This document shows, one piece after another, positions 30,698-42,573 of a DNA stretch of 64,000 bases (position 1 is its first letter; each line of letters opens with the position of its first letter). Made by a program: the position numbers and the translations under genes. Under the pieces are notes generated by a model. It ran no database searches. It saw nothing but the letters and a program-made list of their open reading frames with translations, and was not told where the DNA came from. Source of the DNA: Gigantopelta aegis (taxonomy: Eukaryota > Mollusca > Gastropoda > Neomphalida > Peltospiridae). The stretch lies in contig NC_054706.1 of NCBI RefSeq assembly GCF_016097555.1, forward strand, positions 53,532,509-53,596,508. The letters are read 5' to 3'.

Positions 30698-31084
30698 AGA
30701 ACGTGATCGTGTTCATTACAAATACATTGTGAAAAAACCCCACCCTACCATATTAGTCTAAATTCTGTTTTGTTAAGTTTGTGGGTATGGCTTTTAGTTC
30801 ATTTACTTAATATAAACTGCGCTTCTCTTATTATTACGCTTTCTTTGATTATCACTGTAATGAATAATATTCGACGGGAAAACAGTCAAATATTTTGGCG
30901 GAAGTTTTGAAATGCAGTCAATTTGTGTTTTGAAAAATTGATGGTAATACCAATAATATAGATTTGTTTTGTAAATACTAGCACTTATATCAACTTTATT
31001 TGGTGTTTGAATTGTTTTACAGAATATAGGCTTATTTAAATCATTGGATCGTTTTCTAAAGTAGTTTCGTCGCTGGTCAGCAAC

Positions 31085-31270
31085 TTGACCAAAGCCTGCA
31101 AAGGGAGGCAAAGCGCACGCCTAATGCGCGGTCGGTCTAAGGTCGATCCCTGTCGGTGGGCCCATTTAGCTATTTCTCGTTCTAACCAGTGCACTACGAC
31201 TGGTATATCAAAGGCCGTGGTATGTGCTATCCTGTCTGTGGGACGGTGCACATAAAAGATCCCTTGCTGG
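31085..31270 (+). repeat. SINE head A, tail missing
   Basis: Head AAAGCGCACGCCTAATGCGC and core to CATAAAAGATCCCTTGCTGG, then the similarity stops. Confidence 0.85.
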
Positions 31271-31326
31271 AAAGTCCGTAACTTGCGTAAGAGTTCGACC
31301 CGTACGTAGGGCCGGGTACAGGCAAA

Positions 31327-31798
31327 GGTCTCACTACACAGATGTCATCTGCCATTAAAACCCATGTTAAACTGCCCAACTTCAAGCGAAGATTGCCCAT
31401 AGAACGGGTTCTCGTTGGCACTAACAACATACACCATTGCAAACATACATTATATAAGCATTTATTTTCACTCCAAAATTGAGAACATTTCCGTCTCAGG
31501 TTTTTGCTATATGACCGCATCTGGCTGTAGTACCGGTCCGAATAGGTGGTTCATTAACCGATTCACTCTGGCTGTCACTTGCGCTATATACCCATGTCCC
31601 AAAAGGTCGATGCACAATATTACAAAATAACATGGGCAAAATACCGCCAGAAGGTTTACCATTAAACATACATATTGTTTTAATTCTTCACCATTTCCTA
31701 GAAGTGAATATGTGACCCATAACATGTGTCCCAATTAGGAACTATAGTGGACCATGATGAATGAACTGTCACCCGGAAGTGATCTGTGTAGTGAGACC
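31327..31798. mobile_element. 472-bp inverted-repeat element, copy 1
   Basis: Starts GGTCTCACTACACAGAT and ends with its inverse (ATCTGTGTAGTGAGACC). Non-coding. Nearly identical to the element at 32662-33133, same length and orientation. Target duplication not recognised. Confidence 0.85.
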
Positions 31799-32661
31799 TT
31801 AAAGTCTAGTGACCGATTTTGTCAAACTTGGTTTGAAGTCAGTTTGATAATTTGGGTCATTTACACCATGAAAAGCTATACTAGAGCCGTGTAACTTATG
31901 AACTCTAACCAATACACCAAAAGATAGATGCACCATACCATCTAATAAAACTTCATATCACATTGTTACTCCTTGGTCATCCACACAATAGATGGTCATC
32001 AAACAAGCAGCCACTATATGGTAATGTATGACCGTGTTGGTAGTTCTGATATGGGGAACATACAAATAAGCTAATTATCTAGTTAGTTCATTAAAAATAT
32101 TAGTTTCCATCAATTGTTGCTATGGGCAACAATTGTTTCATAATGAAGTGTTGAAATCCTGGGTTTTTTCTGTATATTTCAGCATGAAGATCCACATATT
32201 ATTAATGGCAAATACAAATTCTACTTTCATAGTAGAATACTATGTTATATATTCACAAAACCATCAAAACTGTGTGTCATTATGACTGTACATTCGAAAA
32301 AATTCATTATGCACAAAATCACAGAAATTAGGGTGAATTTGGATATTGACCTTGTGACCTTGAATTTTGACCTTTTACAATGAGAAACTCAGTGTTAGAC
32401 ACTCAGATCAATTTATTTATTACATGTAAGAATACTAGAATATACATTTTGACACACACACCCCTAAAAAAGAAAAAGAAAAGAAAAATAAATAAAATTG
32501 ACATGTTTGCAATATTTACCCAAATAGGGCCCCCATACACTTGGCTGAAATCCACATCGATGTAATTACCTTTTATAAGGATGCTACACTAGTACATTTT
32601 CATTTTGGCTTGCTAAACTTATATATTTTGGGATAAACAGTAATTTCATGTTTTACATTAT
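31799..32661. other. Spacer between twin 472-bp elements
   Basis: AT-rich, no gene. Contains a hairpin ATTGTTGCTATGGGCAACAAT near 32110-32130 and an A-rich tract (AAAAAAGAAAAAGAAAAGAA) near 32465. A ruler-like CCTTGTGACCTTGAATTTTG occurs near 32350. Confidence 0.5.
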
Positions 32662-33133
32662 GGTCTCACTACACAGATGTCATCTGCCATTGAAACCCAT
32701 GTTAAACTGCCCAACTTCAAGCGAAGATTGCCCATAGAACGGGTTCTCGTTGGCACTAACAACATATACCATTGCAAACATACATTATATAAGCATTTAT
32801 TTTCACTCCAAAATTGAGAACATTTCTGTCTCAGTTTTTTGCTATATGACCGCATCTGGCTGTAGTATTGGTCCGAATAGGTGGTTCATTAACCGATTCA
32901 CTCTGGCTGTCACTTGCGCTATATACCCATGTCCCAAAAGGTTGATGCACAATATTACAAAATAACATGGGCAAAATACAGCCAGAAGGCTTACCATTAA
33001 ACATACATATTGTTTTAATTCTTCACCATTTCCTAGAAGTGAATATGTGACCCATAACATGTGTCCCAATTAGGAACTATAGTGGACCATGATGAATGAA
33101 CTGTCACCCGGAAGTGATCTGTGTAGTGAGACC
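32662..33133. mobile_element. 472-bp inverted-repeat element, copy 2
   Basis: Same termini as copy 1. By eye about ten substitutions separate the two, roughly 98 percent identity. The right end directly abuts the motif-capped element that begins at 33134. Confidence 0.85.
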
Positions 33134-33812
33134 TAAAACGGAACCATTTTCTTTGGCGAAAACAGAACCATTTTTGTTGGCGAAAACTGAACCTATCATA
33201 GCTAAAACGGCACCATATATAAATATATATAACTTATCTTATTTTTAATTTCAGGATTAGGGTTATGGTTCAGAGCGATGAATAGGGGTTGGGGGGGGGG
33301 GTGAATTTGATAGTCTTTCCATTTTGATGACGTAGACTGGCCACACTGTTTATGTAATGTTACTACTAATATTACGTATTAATAGATTATAACGTGATGT
33401 AAATACGTAAATTAAGAGTTCACAAGAGTTCTCCTCAGCAAGATTGGCGTCTGGCTCTTGTCAGAGGCGGCTCCCAATGGGAGCGTGCTTGAACAGTTAT
33501 CTGATGGAAGCACGTAAATAAATTTACCTGACCTGAAGATTGTTTGTGCAACTATCAGAAGTGACACAAAAACATTTATTTTTTCTTTTAATAAATAACT
33601 TTTCATTTGAGTTAAGTTTTTTTTTTTTTTTTTTTTGTCTTATTTACTATTCTTCAAATAAAATTCAATTATGATGCTGTTTTAGCCATCGTAGGTTCCG
33701 TTTTAGCCATAAATTTCGGTGCCGTTTTAGCCAACGCAGGTTCCGTTGTGTCCGATTTGGTTCCATTTTCGCTTGGTGCCATTTTGGCACGGTTCCGTTT
33801 TAGCTATAACCC
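33134..33812. mobile_element. Element capped by inverted clusters of a GGTTCCGTTTTAGCC-like motif
   Basis: Left cap (33134-33215): four spaced copies of AAAACGGAACC-like motif. Right cap (33680-33812): at least six inverse copies (GGTTCCGTTTTAGCC, GGTGCCGTTTTAGCC, GGTTCCATTTTCGC). The middle 33220-33600 is unrelated and includes poly-G, and poly-T near 33618-33635. Non-coding. Confidence 0.65.
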
Positions 33813-33884
33813 GTAGGGCCTATCCCGCTATATCAGTCTCTAAGAGTCAGACCAAGCCTAACCTTAAATACGTTAAAACTAACA

Positions 33885-34282
33885 CTAACCATTGAAAGGG
33901 GGGTACAGGTCGAACTCATTACCCCTTGCTACTAATGGACAAATGTTGCATGTTTCCTCTCTTCTCTATGACTGTCAAAATGACCATAATGTTTGACATC
34001 CAATAGGCTAGCATTATGATTATAATTATAGCCAAGGCCCAATGATTAATAAATCAATGTGCTTTACTGGTGTCGTCAAACAAAACAAACAACCAACTTG
34101 ACCAAGGCAAGGTAAACATCTACGGTAAAATTTTTAACGCTGACATCTAATATCTATTTGGACCTTACAGACCAGCAATAAACATCACAATTATAAATAA
34201 CAGGCCGAAAAGGGAAAGAGTTTGACCCATACCCCTCTATATCAAAGTAACCATTGAAAGGGGGGTAAAAGTCGAACTCATG
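33885..34282 (+). repeat. Direct repeat pair flanking a truncated tail-2 SINE
   Basis: TAACCATTGAAAGGGGGGTA ... GTCGAACTCAT occurs at 33885-33920 and again at 34248-34282. Between them lies a 5'-truncated SINE (33922-34095) with core CCCCTTGCTACTAATGGACA and tail 2 GTCGTCAAACAAAACAAAC. Confidence 0.7.
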
Positions 34283-34817
34283 ATGCCCTGAGCCAATTGG
34301 TTTCTAAACTGAACACAAAAATAGTATCATTCATTTATCAATTTTGGTGGTTACATCATTTGTGTGCAGCAGTATGTACATTTGAAGATTTCTGATGTTG
34401 ACTTTTGCATACGGAAAGTAAAAAATTATGTCTGTTACATTCACAAAAATTATCGTAATTTAAGTATATAGTTAAAACGAGCAAAGAAAGCAAGATTGAA
34501 CTTCACTCACTCATAGTCATAAAAACATCACATTTCTTAATATCTTTTTTTGATGATTTTCAAAGACTATCATTTGAAAGAAAACTTAATTTTAAAAACT
34601 GTTTTTGTTTGTTCTCAACTGTACTGCTATATAGTTATTGAAGTGACTTAGTCACATGATTGTCACTGTGTTTGCTGGCAAAACTCTCTTTGCAGAGACT
34701 TGACAAAAATATATGGTCCTTATGTTTTAACAACTATCTTTCTGGATATCTGTGTATATATTTATTAAAACTCAGAATAGCTTATATTTTTTAACAAAAC
34801 AATTTTACTGTTATAAA

Positions 34818-34970
34818 TTAACCATTCATTTGCTCAACTTACTAGTATAACATGATTGCAAGACATCAGAATTTATATATTCGTTTTCCTAAAATGTTAA
34901 CCATTCATTTGCTCAACTTACTAGTATAACATGATTGCAAGACATCAGAATTTATCTATTCGTTTTCCCG
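34818..34970 (+). repeat. 79-bp tandem duplication, two copies
   Basis: TTAACCATTCATTTGCTCAA recurs at 34818 and 34897. The copies differ at very few positions, so the duplication is recent. Confidence 0.92.
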
Positions 34971-35164
34971 TGATAGGCGTGCGCTACAACAGCTTGTTCT
35001 GAATGTGCACGTAAAACCCTATGACCTGACCTGCCTAGCCTGGCATTCGTATTCAACACAGAACAAACACGTATGGATATATCAAAACAGAACTTTATTA
35101 CACTCAGGCCGTTCCATGACCAATATAAAAATTTCATGACTTTCCAGGCCAGGAACATGACCCG

Positions 35165-35480
35165 AACTGACTGGGGGCGAACTGGTACCTTTGTAGAGGC
35201 GAACTGGTTATGCACGTGGGGGCGAACTGACATCCTATTTGGGGGCGAACTAACATCCTATTTGGGGGCGAAACGTCTGGTACCCTTCCAAAACACTAAA
35301 TTAGTTTTGTTCTTACGTCAAACTGAAATTATTTACCCCCTAAAATATTTTCATGGAGGCTGGGAAGGACTTTCAGGTCAGCAACATGGTTGCTAGTCAA
35401 TTTGTACCATGGTCGTACCATTCCAAAAATTCATTTCGTACCCTAGTCATTTCGTACCATAACTGAAAGTCATTTCGTAC
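35165..35480 (+). repeat. Short GGGGGCGAACT and CATTTCGTACCAT repeats
   Basis: GGGGGCGAACTGG/ACAT occurs five times at 35173-35275 and TCATTTCGTACC four times at 35425-35485. Purpose unknown; non-coding. Confidence 0.7.
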
Positions 35481-35499
35481 CATAAAAATGTGTAATGTC

Positions 35500-37500
35500 G
35501 GACATAATATCACCTTGATAATGTCATTTACAAACTAACATTACATTACAAACCTCTATAAGATGCAAATACCCCTGCAACTGAATGTAGTTTTTGGGGG
35601 AGCATCAGTTGATTCCCCCTCCCCCCTCAACTTCGCTTGTCACAGTCTAAACCCTCCCCAGGTACAATTACTGGTAAGTCCTGTTCATGTGCCTGGTTCA
35701 GACACAATGTGATATGCGGTTGAAAAATAAACCTTTCATGCATGTCAGGCCATAGGATTTCAAATTTTATGGGAAACACTTTTTCGGTACCGTTAAGTAG
35801 TACTTGTGATTATGGGAACCCATCGGAAACTGTTTTTAAAAAATTATTATAAATATACATATTATTTTCAATAAGGGCCTGCATGTGCAGTTCGTAAATT
35901 TTTTTTTTTTTTTTTTCGATATTGGTAATTTCAAGGACTAAACAAAAAATACTTACTAAAATTACAGGGTTGAAAATTAGCAGTCGCCATTGGCTATGGG
36001 TGACTAAGAATTTTACAAATGTAGTCCGTTAGGCGGCCATCGATATTAGTGTCTGGCGAGTATGGTACCAGTTAAAAAACAAAGACATTGAAACTGAATT
36101 GAATGTGACAAAACACATCACGTCTGTGTTGGCGCGAACTACAGCAGCAGAAGACAGAACATGCTCTATATTTTAACACCGCCAGATTCAGCTTCTGTGG
36201 TTTTGGGCCGGGTCTTCTAAAAATAGATATCAAAACATATTGAAGACATTGCATGTATTTTTTTAAATCTAAAAGTCGTCAGCTTATTACATTGGACTGG
36301 ATACGCCATAATTATCTAGTAGAGCTACTATTTGAAAATTGTTATTCAATGTTATGGTAAAAAGGAATTATATTTAATTAGCTTACATTATTCTGGGACA
36401 AAATCAAAATCTATCTTGTAATTTTAACTTACACTAACATGAGTGCATAAGTACATCGTATATTTTAGTAAAATGTTGGGTTTTTTTTACAGCTTTATTT
36501 TTCTTTTGATATTTATTTTATTAGTAGCCTACTACTGTAGCATTTACAATATTCAAATTAAATGCACCCGCATGCATGTTTCGTCCATTCCCGAGGAAAT
36601 CCAGTACTGGACATTTTACCCCTTCTTGCATCGCCACAAATAGGACTGCCACCCCGAGACTAGGTTTATATACTAAAGCACGCGCAGTTCTACCTTTATT
36701 CTCTTTGTATTGCATTATTTGTTTTTACTTCAGAGACAATGCAAGTCAAGCTGTATACCTCGGCTGTTCTAGCATTTTGTCTTCACCCCTGTATTAAAAA
36801 TGAGATTTAATCATAATTTAATGGTAATTTGTAAAGAATTCATTTTATTTATTCTGGATTTCATTCTGGGGTTTTTTTGTTTTGTTTTGTTTTTTAAATG
36901 TTATTTGATTAATAACGTGTTTCTATATGAATTTTAACTGTCAATTCATTGGTTTCCTGCTGAAGGAAACAAGACTATATACTGTGAGCACATGATTATT
37001 ATTCAACAAAGAATATTCTAGTTTTGATTTTGGCTGTGCATTTAAAATACAATGTGATAATTGGAGGGCTAGTTGTGACCATGGTTTTCATGTTAATTTT
37101 CAACCCTGAAATTAATGTTTTTAGTGTTTTGTAAAGTTTTGTATTTAGACAGGGTGTGCAGTTTACAGTCGTCTGGTTACCCTAGGTGAGTGAAAACAAC
37201 ATCAGGCAAGTCAAAATCACGTATTGGTTTGGCTGCATATTATACATACCAGATAACCAGTCAATTGAATTATTATCAAAACTAACTTTTTGGTTCGTTT
37301 ACCAAAATTACATTTTGGACATTCCAAAATAATTAGCTGTAATGAATGCATGCATAAAATTTCAGTCGCTGGGTGGGCGACTCACAATAAGGTTTTCACT
37401 TGCCTGGGGTGACCATGGCAAAGACTGATTATGTTAATTATACTTCAATGCTATTACACCAATGAATTTTACTTTTACTTCTAGATGCTAATTAACTCCA
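35500..37500. other. Intergenic DNA upstream of SPC24
   Basis: AT-rich. Short poly-T tracts near 35900 and 36480. No exon with credible borders. Any promoter and 5' UTR of SPC24 should be here or just after, but I could not mark a start site. Confidence 0.4.
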
Positions 37501-37608
37501 ATGAATTTTACTTCAGCCTTTCCTTCGGCATTGCTGAATGCTGATCCAGATTGCAAGGGTTGCCTGGTGTGTAACCTGTATGATCCAGTGCTTGTCCTTT
37601 CAATCACC

Positions 37609-37774
37609 ATGAATGACGATTATGCCTCAGCGATTCTTGTCAGCAATGAATTGTTGACCATCCTGTCTGCAGAAGATGATGAGCTGAAACTTCTGGAAGA
37701 ACTTGCAGCCATTCAAGATGAAATAAAAAAACTGAGGGCAGACCGGATAGCTGCCATCAAAAGAGATATCCAAG
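37609..37774 (+). CDS. SPC24: SPC24 exon 1
   Basis: MNDDYASAILVSNELLTILS then a Leu/Glu-rich coiled coil to RAAIKRDIQ-type end (AAIKRDIQ). Donor CAAG/GTACTC, phase 1. An in-frame ATG at 37501 gives a 36-residue extension, judged unlikely. Confidence 0.88.
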
Positions 37775-40700
37775 GTACTCAGAAAACTGTTTTTTACCCT
37801 TATTCTTTGATTAAGGGGTGGGATATAGCCCAGTGGTCAGTAATGCAGAACGTTTACAATATAAAATTTTCTTATTATGGTGTTTTATTAGTTGTAAGTT
37901 AAGAAATATTTATCATATCACTACTAAGGAATAGCATTGGGCACGCCCATTACATAAATCACATATTTTGAGACATAAGTATGCAAGTATTTAGAACATA
38001 AGTATGCAAATTACATTATTACGCAAATTATATACCGAAACATAGAACTATTTTCACCTGTCGTCTTTTGCAAGTATGCAAAGTATGAGAAAATCCCCAC
38101 GATTGCAGAGACGTTATTCCAAAAATTTGGGTGAACACAAAATTCCTTCAATGTCCCATTGAAGTTTTCAAGTTTTATTCTTCAAAACGACCTCGAAACT
38201 TTTGTGAAGCTGACGACCCATTCTACATTGCTACACACACACACTCGATATGCCGAAAGCAGGAGAACAGTGGTTCCTCGGGCAATGCATTGGTAGAAAT
38301 AAACTTGCTGGACTGATGAAAAACGTGTTCGAGTGGTAATATGTGTACCACTAAACGCCTGACGAACCACTATGCATGCAAATATCTGGTCCAAAAACAA
38401 CGACAATCATGTTCCTGCTCATTAAATCATGCAGATAACAGGACACAAAAATATTCATTCAGTTAATGCATACAGCCATATAAATCACGACCAACACAAA
38501 GAACTGTCGCACATTCTGTCTGCGATATCTACATCTGGTGAATCATCAAGTTTGGTTCCCGTGTGTTCGTCTTCGAAGGAAATCCGACAACACTTTTAAA
38601 TTTGAAGCAATCACAGATCATCAATATTTCCAGCGGTGTAAACACCATGTTTGGGGGCAATGTCAGTGGGGGCAACATCGTAATAAATGTGGCTCAGCCT
38701 AAAAGTCCTGTTGTCCCCATAAAACGACGAAGAATAATTTTTGACAGTGATTCCAACTCCGACTGAACTTGATGAAGCCCTTAAATAGGTCAGTGACGTA
38801 GATACGCCTATGTCTGACAATGACGTAGTACTCAGCAAAATGCCGCAAAAAAAATTGGCTATTGTCAATTATTTTATTATAATTTCATTGTTTATATATA
38901 AAACTGTTAAATTAATGTTAAATTGTTTAAATAGCTACAATCGTTCTGTCCGCTTTTAACCTAGTTTCAGAAAGCATAGATAACCTTCAGGTGTATTGAC
39001 AAACCGATTATCAGCTGAGTGATTGACATGTACATGTATTCATATGTCAAAACAAATTGTTACGTCCAAGCATTGGGGTTTTGTTTATTAATCATTTAAG
39101 TGAAAAATAAACAAAATTGACAGTGATATGATAAATAGAATTCGTCACTCGTATTTTTTAATATGGTAAATATCAACCTTTTGTTCAATATCACATTTCA
39201 ATTTGGTACGTAAGTTTCAGAGATCACTACACAATGTTAACACATTAAACAGTAGTTGCTAATCAATTCTCAATGGACTTTGAAATATCGCTAATCAAGA
39301 TTTTGAACACAAAATGTTCCCTGGTTTTCATAAAAGTTCATTGAGTCCCTTAAGAGGCAAACAGACTATGCAGGGTGTATACTACCAAATCAAATCCCAC
39401 AGACAACAATAGTAACATGTGGCTAAAACTACTACCTGCAGCATATCAATCGACATAAACACCACAGATATAAATACTACCACCCCTCACCCTTAAAGTG
39501 AATTGGAAAAAATTGGGGGTCAAGCTGCTCATTTCAGAGATAACAGATAGTGTCTATGTCTAACCTAGTTTTTTTGACAGGTACCCCATACATGTTTCAG
39601 GCATACGACTACACAGTGGTAATAGATGAAATAAAATTGCATACATTTTTCACACAGATGAAACCATTTTGTTTTACAACCACCCACTCATATTTATCAC
39701 CAATCACAGGACTTGTGGTGTTAACTTCTCTATTAAGTGTTGCGTGCATCTCGAAATTTGACTCAGCCAGAAGGTATTTGATTTAGTATTACCTATAACA
39801 CAGAAATCTTGTTTGGACAGAGTTCACTTTATAATTAAAGACTTGTTTTTTAACAGTAAAAACAAAACCGGAATTGTGTTATTTATTACAGGTCTGCTGG
39901 AGCAGCAGGACCTCGCTGATGATGATGAGACGGGTGGGGGTGGTGGCTTGCTGTCTCTGAATGCCATTGAGTCGGAGATCGCCGTGCTTGAGGACCAGGT
40001 GAAGGCAACGAGGCAGCACGTGTCGAGCACGGAGGAAGAGTGCCAGCAGCTCGCCAGTGTGTTGAACAAAGCCATTGCCCAGCAGAAGAAGCTGAGGCAG
40101 AAACGCGAACAGATTAAAAATGATGCTGGCATATCCCTGCCAAAAGCAAGGTGAGATCAGGTTCTTGTACTTACATGTAAATACTGTACTTAAATTATTA
40201 TACACGGAGGAAGAGTGCCAGCAGCTCGTCGGTATGTTGAACAAAGCCATCACTTAGCAGAAGAAGCTGAGGCAGAAACGCGATACTGGTGTGTCTCTGC
40301 CAAAAGCAAGGTGAGATTTGGTTCCCTTAATTCAATAGAAATTATGACATGAGCTTGTGTGTCGTACTGATTTTACGAAACAAGTGTCTGGATTCTTGTA
40401 TTGCCCTAATGTAACATATTTTGATTTTCACAACAGTGTGTAAATAAAGAATACTACATGAGTGGCAGTTAGATACCATTTATCTTACAAGCGAAAGCCA
40501 TACGTTTAGTCATACCTGGTCATCACCTAGGAGCAGCCAGTCGTATATGTGTTATTAGTATGTGTTATCAAAAATAACGTACGATGTTGTCAGCAACGGG
40601 TGTGTAAAAATAAGGATTTTCGTTTTCACTTAATGTTTCAGATACGACGTCAATTTGTACAGCAATATCAGCAACATCCGCTGGCGGTACGACTGTGGAC

Positions 40701-42573
40701 CAGATGAAGTTAGTGGCTGTATCCTTTCTCGCGACCTCTTTATGATCTTCTTAATCACATGTTGGGTGAGGTTTGGTTTAAAACCACATTGTTTTATTGT
40801 GGATTTATACCGTAACGGGAAATATTTTCAGGTGCTAGTGTTTCATGAGATAAATTTGCATTAGCACCAGATGAGAAAAAAGAAATATAAAATTGCTTAC
40901 TGTATTCATGCTCGCCTACGGTGCTATGGATGTTACGATCAATGGACTAGATTTTTTGTTCTTGCCACAACCAATGCCACATGACTGGTTCATGAAAAGC
41001 CATTGTATGTCAGGGTTCACACTGGAACAAATTTTGTTTGATCCAGTTTTCAAATATGATGAGCATTTCCTTGAAAATTATTCAAAACGTTGTTGTTTAA
41101 AGACAGTTTATTAGCCAAAGACTAAATGTTGTAGCCACTTTGTTTGAAAATTGGCTTATTTGGCAATGGACAGGGTAAGCCGTGGTATGTACCGTTCTGT
41201 TGAAAAGTACACGTAAAAGATCCCTTGCTGCTTTTCTGGTAGTTGTACATAGGTAGAAAGTTTCCTTTTGCAATTGATCAATTGTGAAAATATCCATTTG
41301 TTTAGACACCAAACAGCTGTAATTTTCAAATGTAAGGAGATGTCCTTTTTCAAATATTCCAATCCTATATATGAGATTATTGGGTGAGATGTAGCCCAGT
41401 GGTAAACTGCGGTCTAGGATCGATTCCCGTCGCTTGGCCCATTGGGCTATTTCTTGTTCCAGCCAGTGCGAGACAATTGGTATATCAAAGGCCGTGATAT
41501 GTGCTATCCTGTCTGTGGGATGGTGCATATAAAAGATCCCTTGCTACTAATGGAAAAATATAGTGGGTGTCCTCTCTAAGACTAATGTTAAAATTACCAA
41601 ATGTTTGACATCCAGTAGCCAATTATTAATAAATCAATGTGCTCTAGTGGTGTCATTAAACAAAAAACAAACTTTTTACGAGATCATGAACACATCTTCT
41701 GTTGGCATCACTGACAGAATGGTAGTTAAATCACTTGTTTGTCTTTTAAACTTATGTACGGATGAAGGAAGGAAGGAAATGTTTTATTTAACGACGCACT
41801 CAACACATTTTATTTACAGTTACATGGCGTCGGACATATGGTTAAGGACCACACAGATGTTGAGAGAGGAAACCCGCTTTCGCCACTTCATGTGCTACTT
41901 TTATCAATTAGCAGCAAAGATCTTTTATATGCATCATCCCACAGACAGGATAACACATACCACGGCCTTTGATATACCAGTCGTGGTGCACTGACTGGAG
42001 CGAGAAATATCCCAATGGGCCAACTGATGGGGATCAATCCCATACTGACCGTGCATCAAGCGAACGCTCTATCACTGGGCTACGTCCCGCCCCCATGTAT
42101 GGATAAATGTTTCCTAATATGAAGAAGCATGAAGTACATAGAAAATCTAAGAGTAGTGCATTCCATAAAAACACATGTACATGGATGTATGCAAGTAATC
42201 AGCATCGCATAACTGGGGGAGAATCTAGTTTGGTCTGTTAAGTACTTGCCCAAGCTGCTGAGGTTGTGAGATCAAACCCCCACAGTGGACCCATGTTTTG
42301 TTTTTCCATATCCCATCTAGTGCCTCATTACTGTTAAATATGATAAGCCGTGGTATGTGCCCTGTCTGTGTTGTAGCCCTATAATGGCAGTTTCATTGTA
42401 TTGGTATTTTTCAAAAATATTTTATATACTTTCAATGTGTTCTATGATCCTTAACACTATTATCAGATGTCTGCAAGAAAAATGATGTGAAGCCGTTTTC
42501 CATTGACACAAAGCAGGTGTCACACTTTTTCTTGGTGAATTATTTATGGGACCTGATGGACGAAGGTGAATGA
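37609..42573 (+). CDS. SPC24: Kinetochore protein SPC24 (4 coding exons, complete)
   Basis: Exons 37609-37774, 39892-40150, 40642-40718 and 42467-42573 join in frame to 202 codons, close to human SPC24 (197). SPC24 pairs with SPC25 in the NDC80 complex and binds the inner kinetochore through its globular C-terminal RWD domain. Seen: an N-terminal helix (MNDDYASAILVSNELLTILS), a long coiled coil over exons 1-2 (IESEIAVLEDQVKA, QQKKLRQKREQI), then the RWD core (YDVNLYSNISNIRWRYDCGP, IDTKQVSHFFLVNYLWDLMD). The C-terminal NYLWDLMDEGE matches human DYLWSLVDTEW. The start was chosen at 37609 because the in-frame extension up to 37501 has no family likeness. Odd: exon 2's 3' half is duplicated in intron 2. 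Confidence 0.95.
39372..39793 (+). mobile_element. Harbinger-type MITE, copy in SPC24 intron 1
   Basis: Starts GGGTGTATACTACCAAATC and ends in TTTAGTATTACC, its imperfect inverse. It is homologous over its whole length, in opposite orientation, to 62840-63290, where the TAA duplication is clear. Here no exact duplication is visible, so this copy is likely older. Confidence 0.82.
39892..40150 (+). CDS. SPC24: SPC24 exon 2 (coiled coil)
   Basis: GLLEQQDLADDDETGGGGG, then a heptad-rich stretch with ESEIAVLEDQVKATRQHV and ECQQLASVLNKAIAQQKKLR. Acceptor TTATTACAG, donor CAAG/GTGAGA, phase 1 in and 2 out. Confidence 0.95.
40203..40318 (+). pseudogene. Duplicated 3' half of SPC24 exon 2, with donor
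   Basis: Repeats 40028-40157 (CACGGAGGAAGAGTGCCAGC ... GCCAAAAGCAAGGTGAGAT), including the splice donor, after a gap of 45 bp. It has an in-frame TAG (ATCACTTAGCAG against ATTGCCCAGCAG) and a roughly 15-bp deletion. No acceptor lies directly before it. Use of its donor from exon 2 would read a stop, so it is a decoy or a relic. Confidence 0.9.
40436..40612 (+). repeat. Short copy of the 2203-3480 repeat family
   Basis: ATACTACATGAGTGGCAGTT, CTGGTCATCACCTAGGAGCA and GCAACGGGTGTGTAA are collinear with modules at 2245-3475, without the 45-bp minisatellite. In SPC24 intron 2, ending 30 bp before exon 3. Confidence 0.75.
40642..40718 (+). CDS. SPC24: SPC24 exon 3 (RWD domain start)
   Basis: YDVNLYSNISNIRWRYDCGP, then DEVSG. 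Human counterpart: YVAQLYHQVSKIEWDYECEP. Acceptor TGTTTCAG, donor GGCT/GTATCC, phase 2 in and 1 out. Confidence 0.95.
41157..41235 (+). repeat. SINE core fragment
   Basis: AAGCCGTGGTATGTACCGTT and CACGTAAAAGATCCCTTGCT match the SINE core only. Old copy in SPC24 intron 3. Confidence 0.65.
41379..41672 (+). repeat. SINE head A / tail 2
   Basis: Head GAGATGTAGCCCAGTGGTAA (shortened), core, then tail AATAAATCAATGTGCTCTAG and GTCATTAAACAAAAAACAAA. In SPC24 intron 3. Confidence 0.88.
41764..42094 (-). repeat. SINE head A / tail 1, full length
   Basis: Tail GAAATGTTTTATTTAACGAC at left, head GGGCTACGTCCCGCCCCC at right. Target duplication ATGTACGGAT / ATGTATGGAT (41754-41763, 42095-42104). In SPC24 intron 3. 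Confidence 0.92.
42225..42370 (+). repeat. Diverged SINE with another tRNA-like head
   Basis: TTTGGTCTGTTAAGTACTTG and TGAGATCAAACCCC resemble tRNA A and B boxes. ATAAGCCGTGGTATGTGC and CCTGTCTGTG match the shared SINE core. Fourth head type in the window. Confidence 0.6.
42467..42573 (+). CDS. SPC24: SPC24 exon 4 (C-terminus)
   Basis: YVCKKNDVKPFSIDTKQVSH, then FFLVNYLWDLMDEGE and stop. Acceptor CTATTATCAG, phase 1 in. Confidence 0.95.

Noticed and set aside
31327-33133. LTR pair around a short internal region
   Set aside because: The units carry their own 17-bp inverted termini beginning GG and ending CC, not TG...CA. The spacer has no primer-binding site, polypurine tract or coding remnant.
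37501-37608. 36-residue N-terminal extension of SPC24
   Set aside because: In frame, but unlike SPC24 N-termini, which start a few residues before the first helix. The ATG at 37609 gives the usual length.
41097-41994. Open frames of up to 143 residues on both strands in SPC24 intron 3
   Set aside because: They are SINE core and head sequence read through; the same peptide words recur wherever the SINE occurs.
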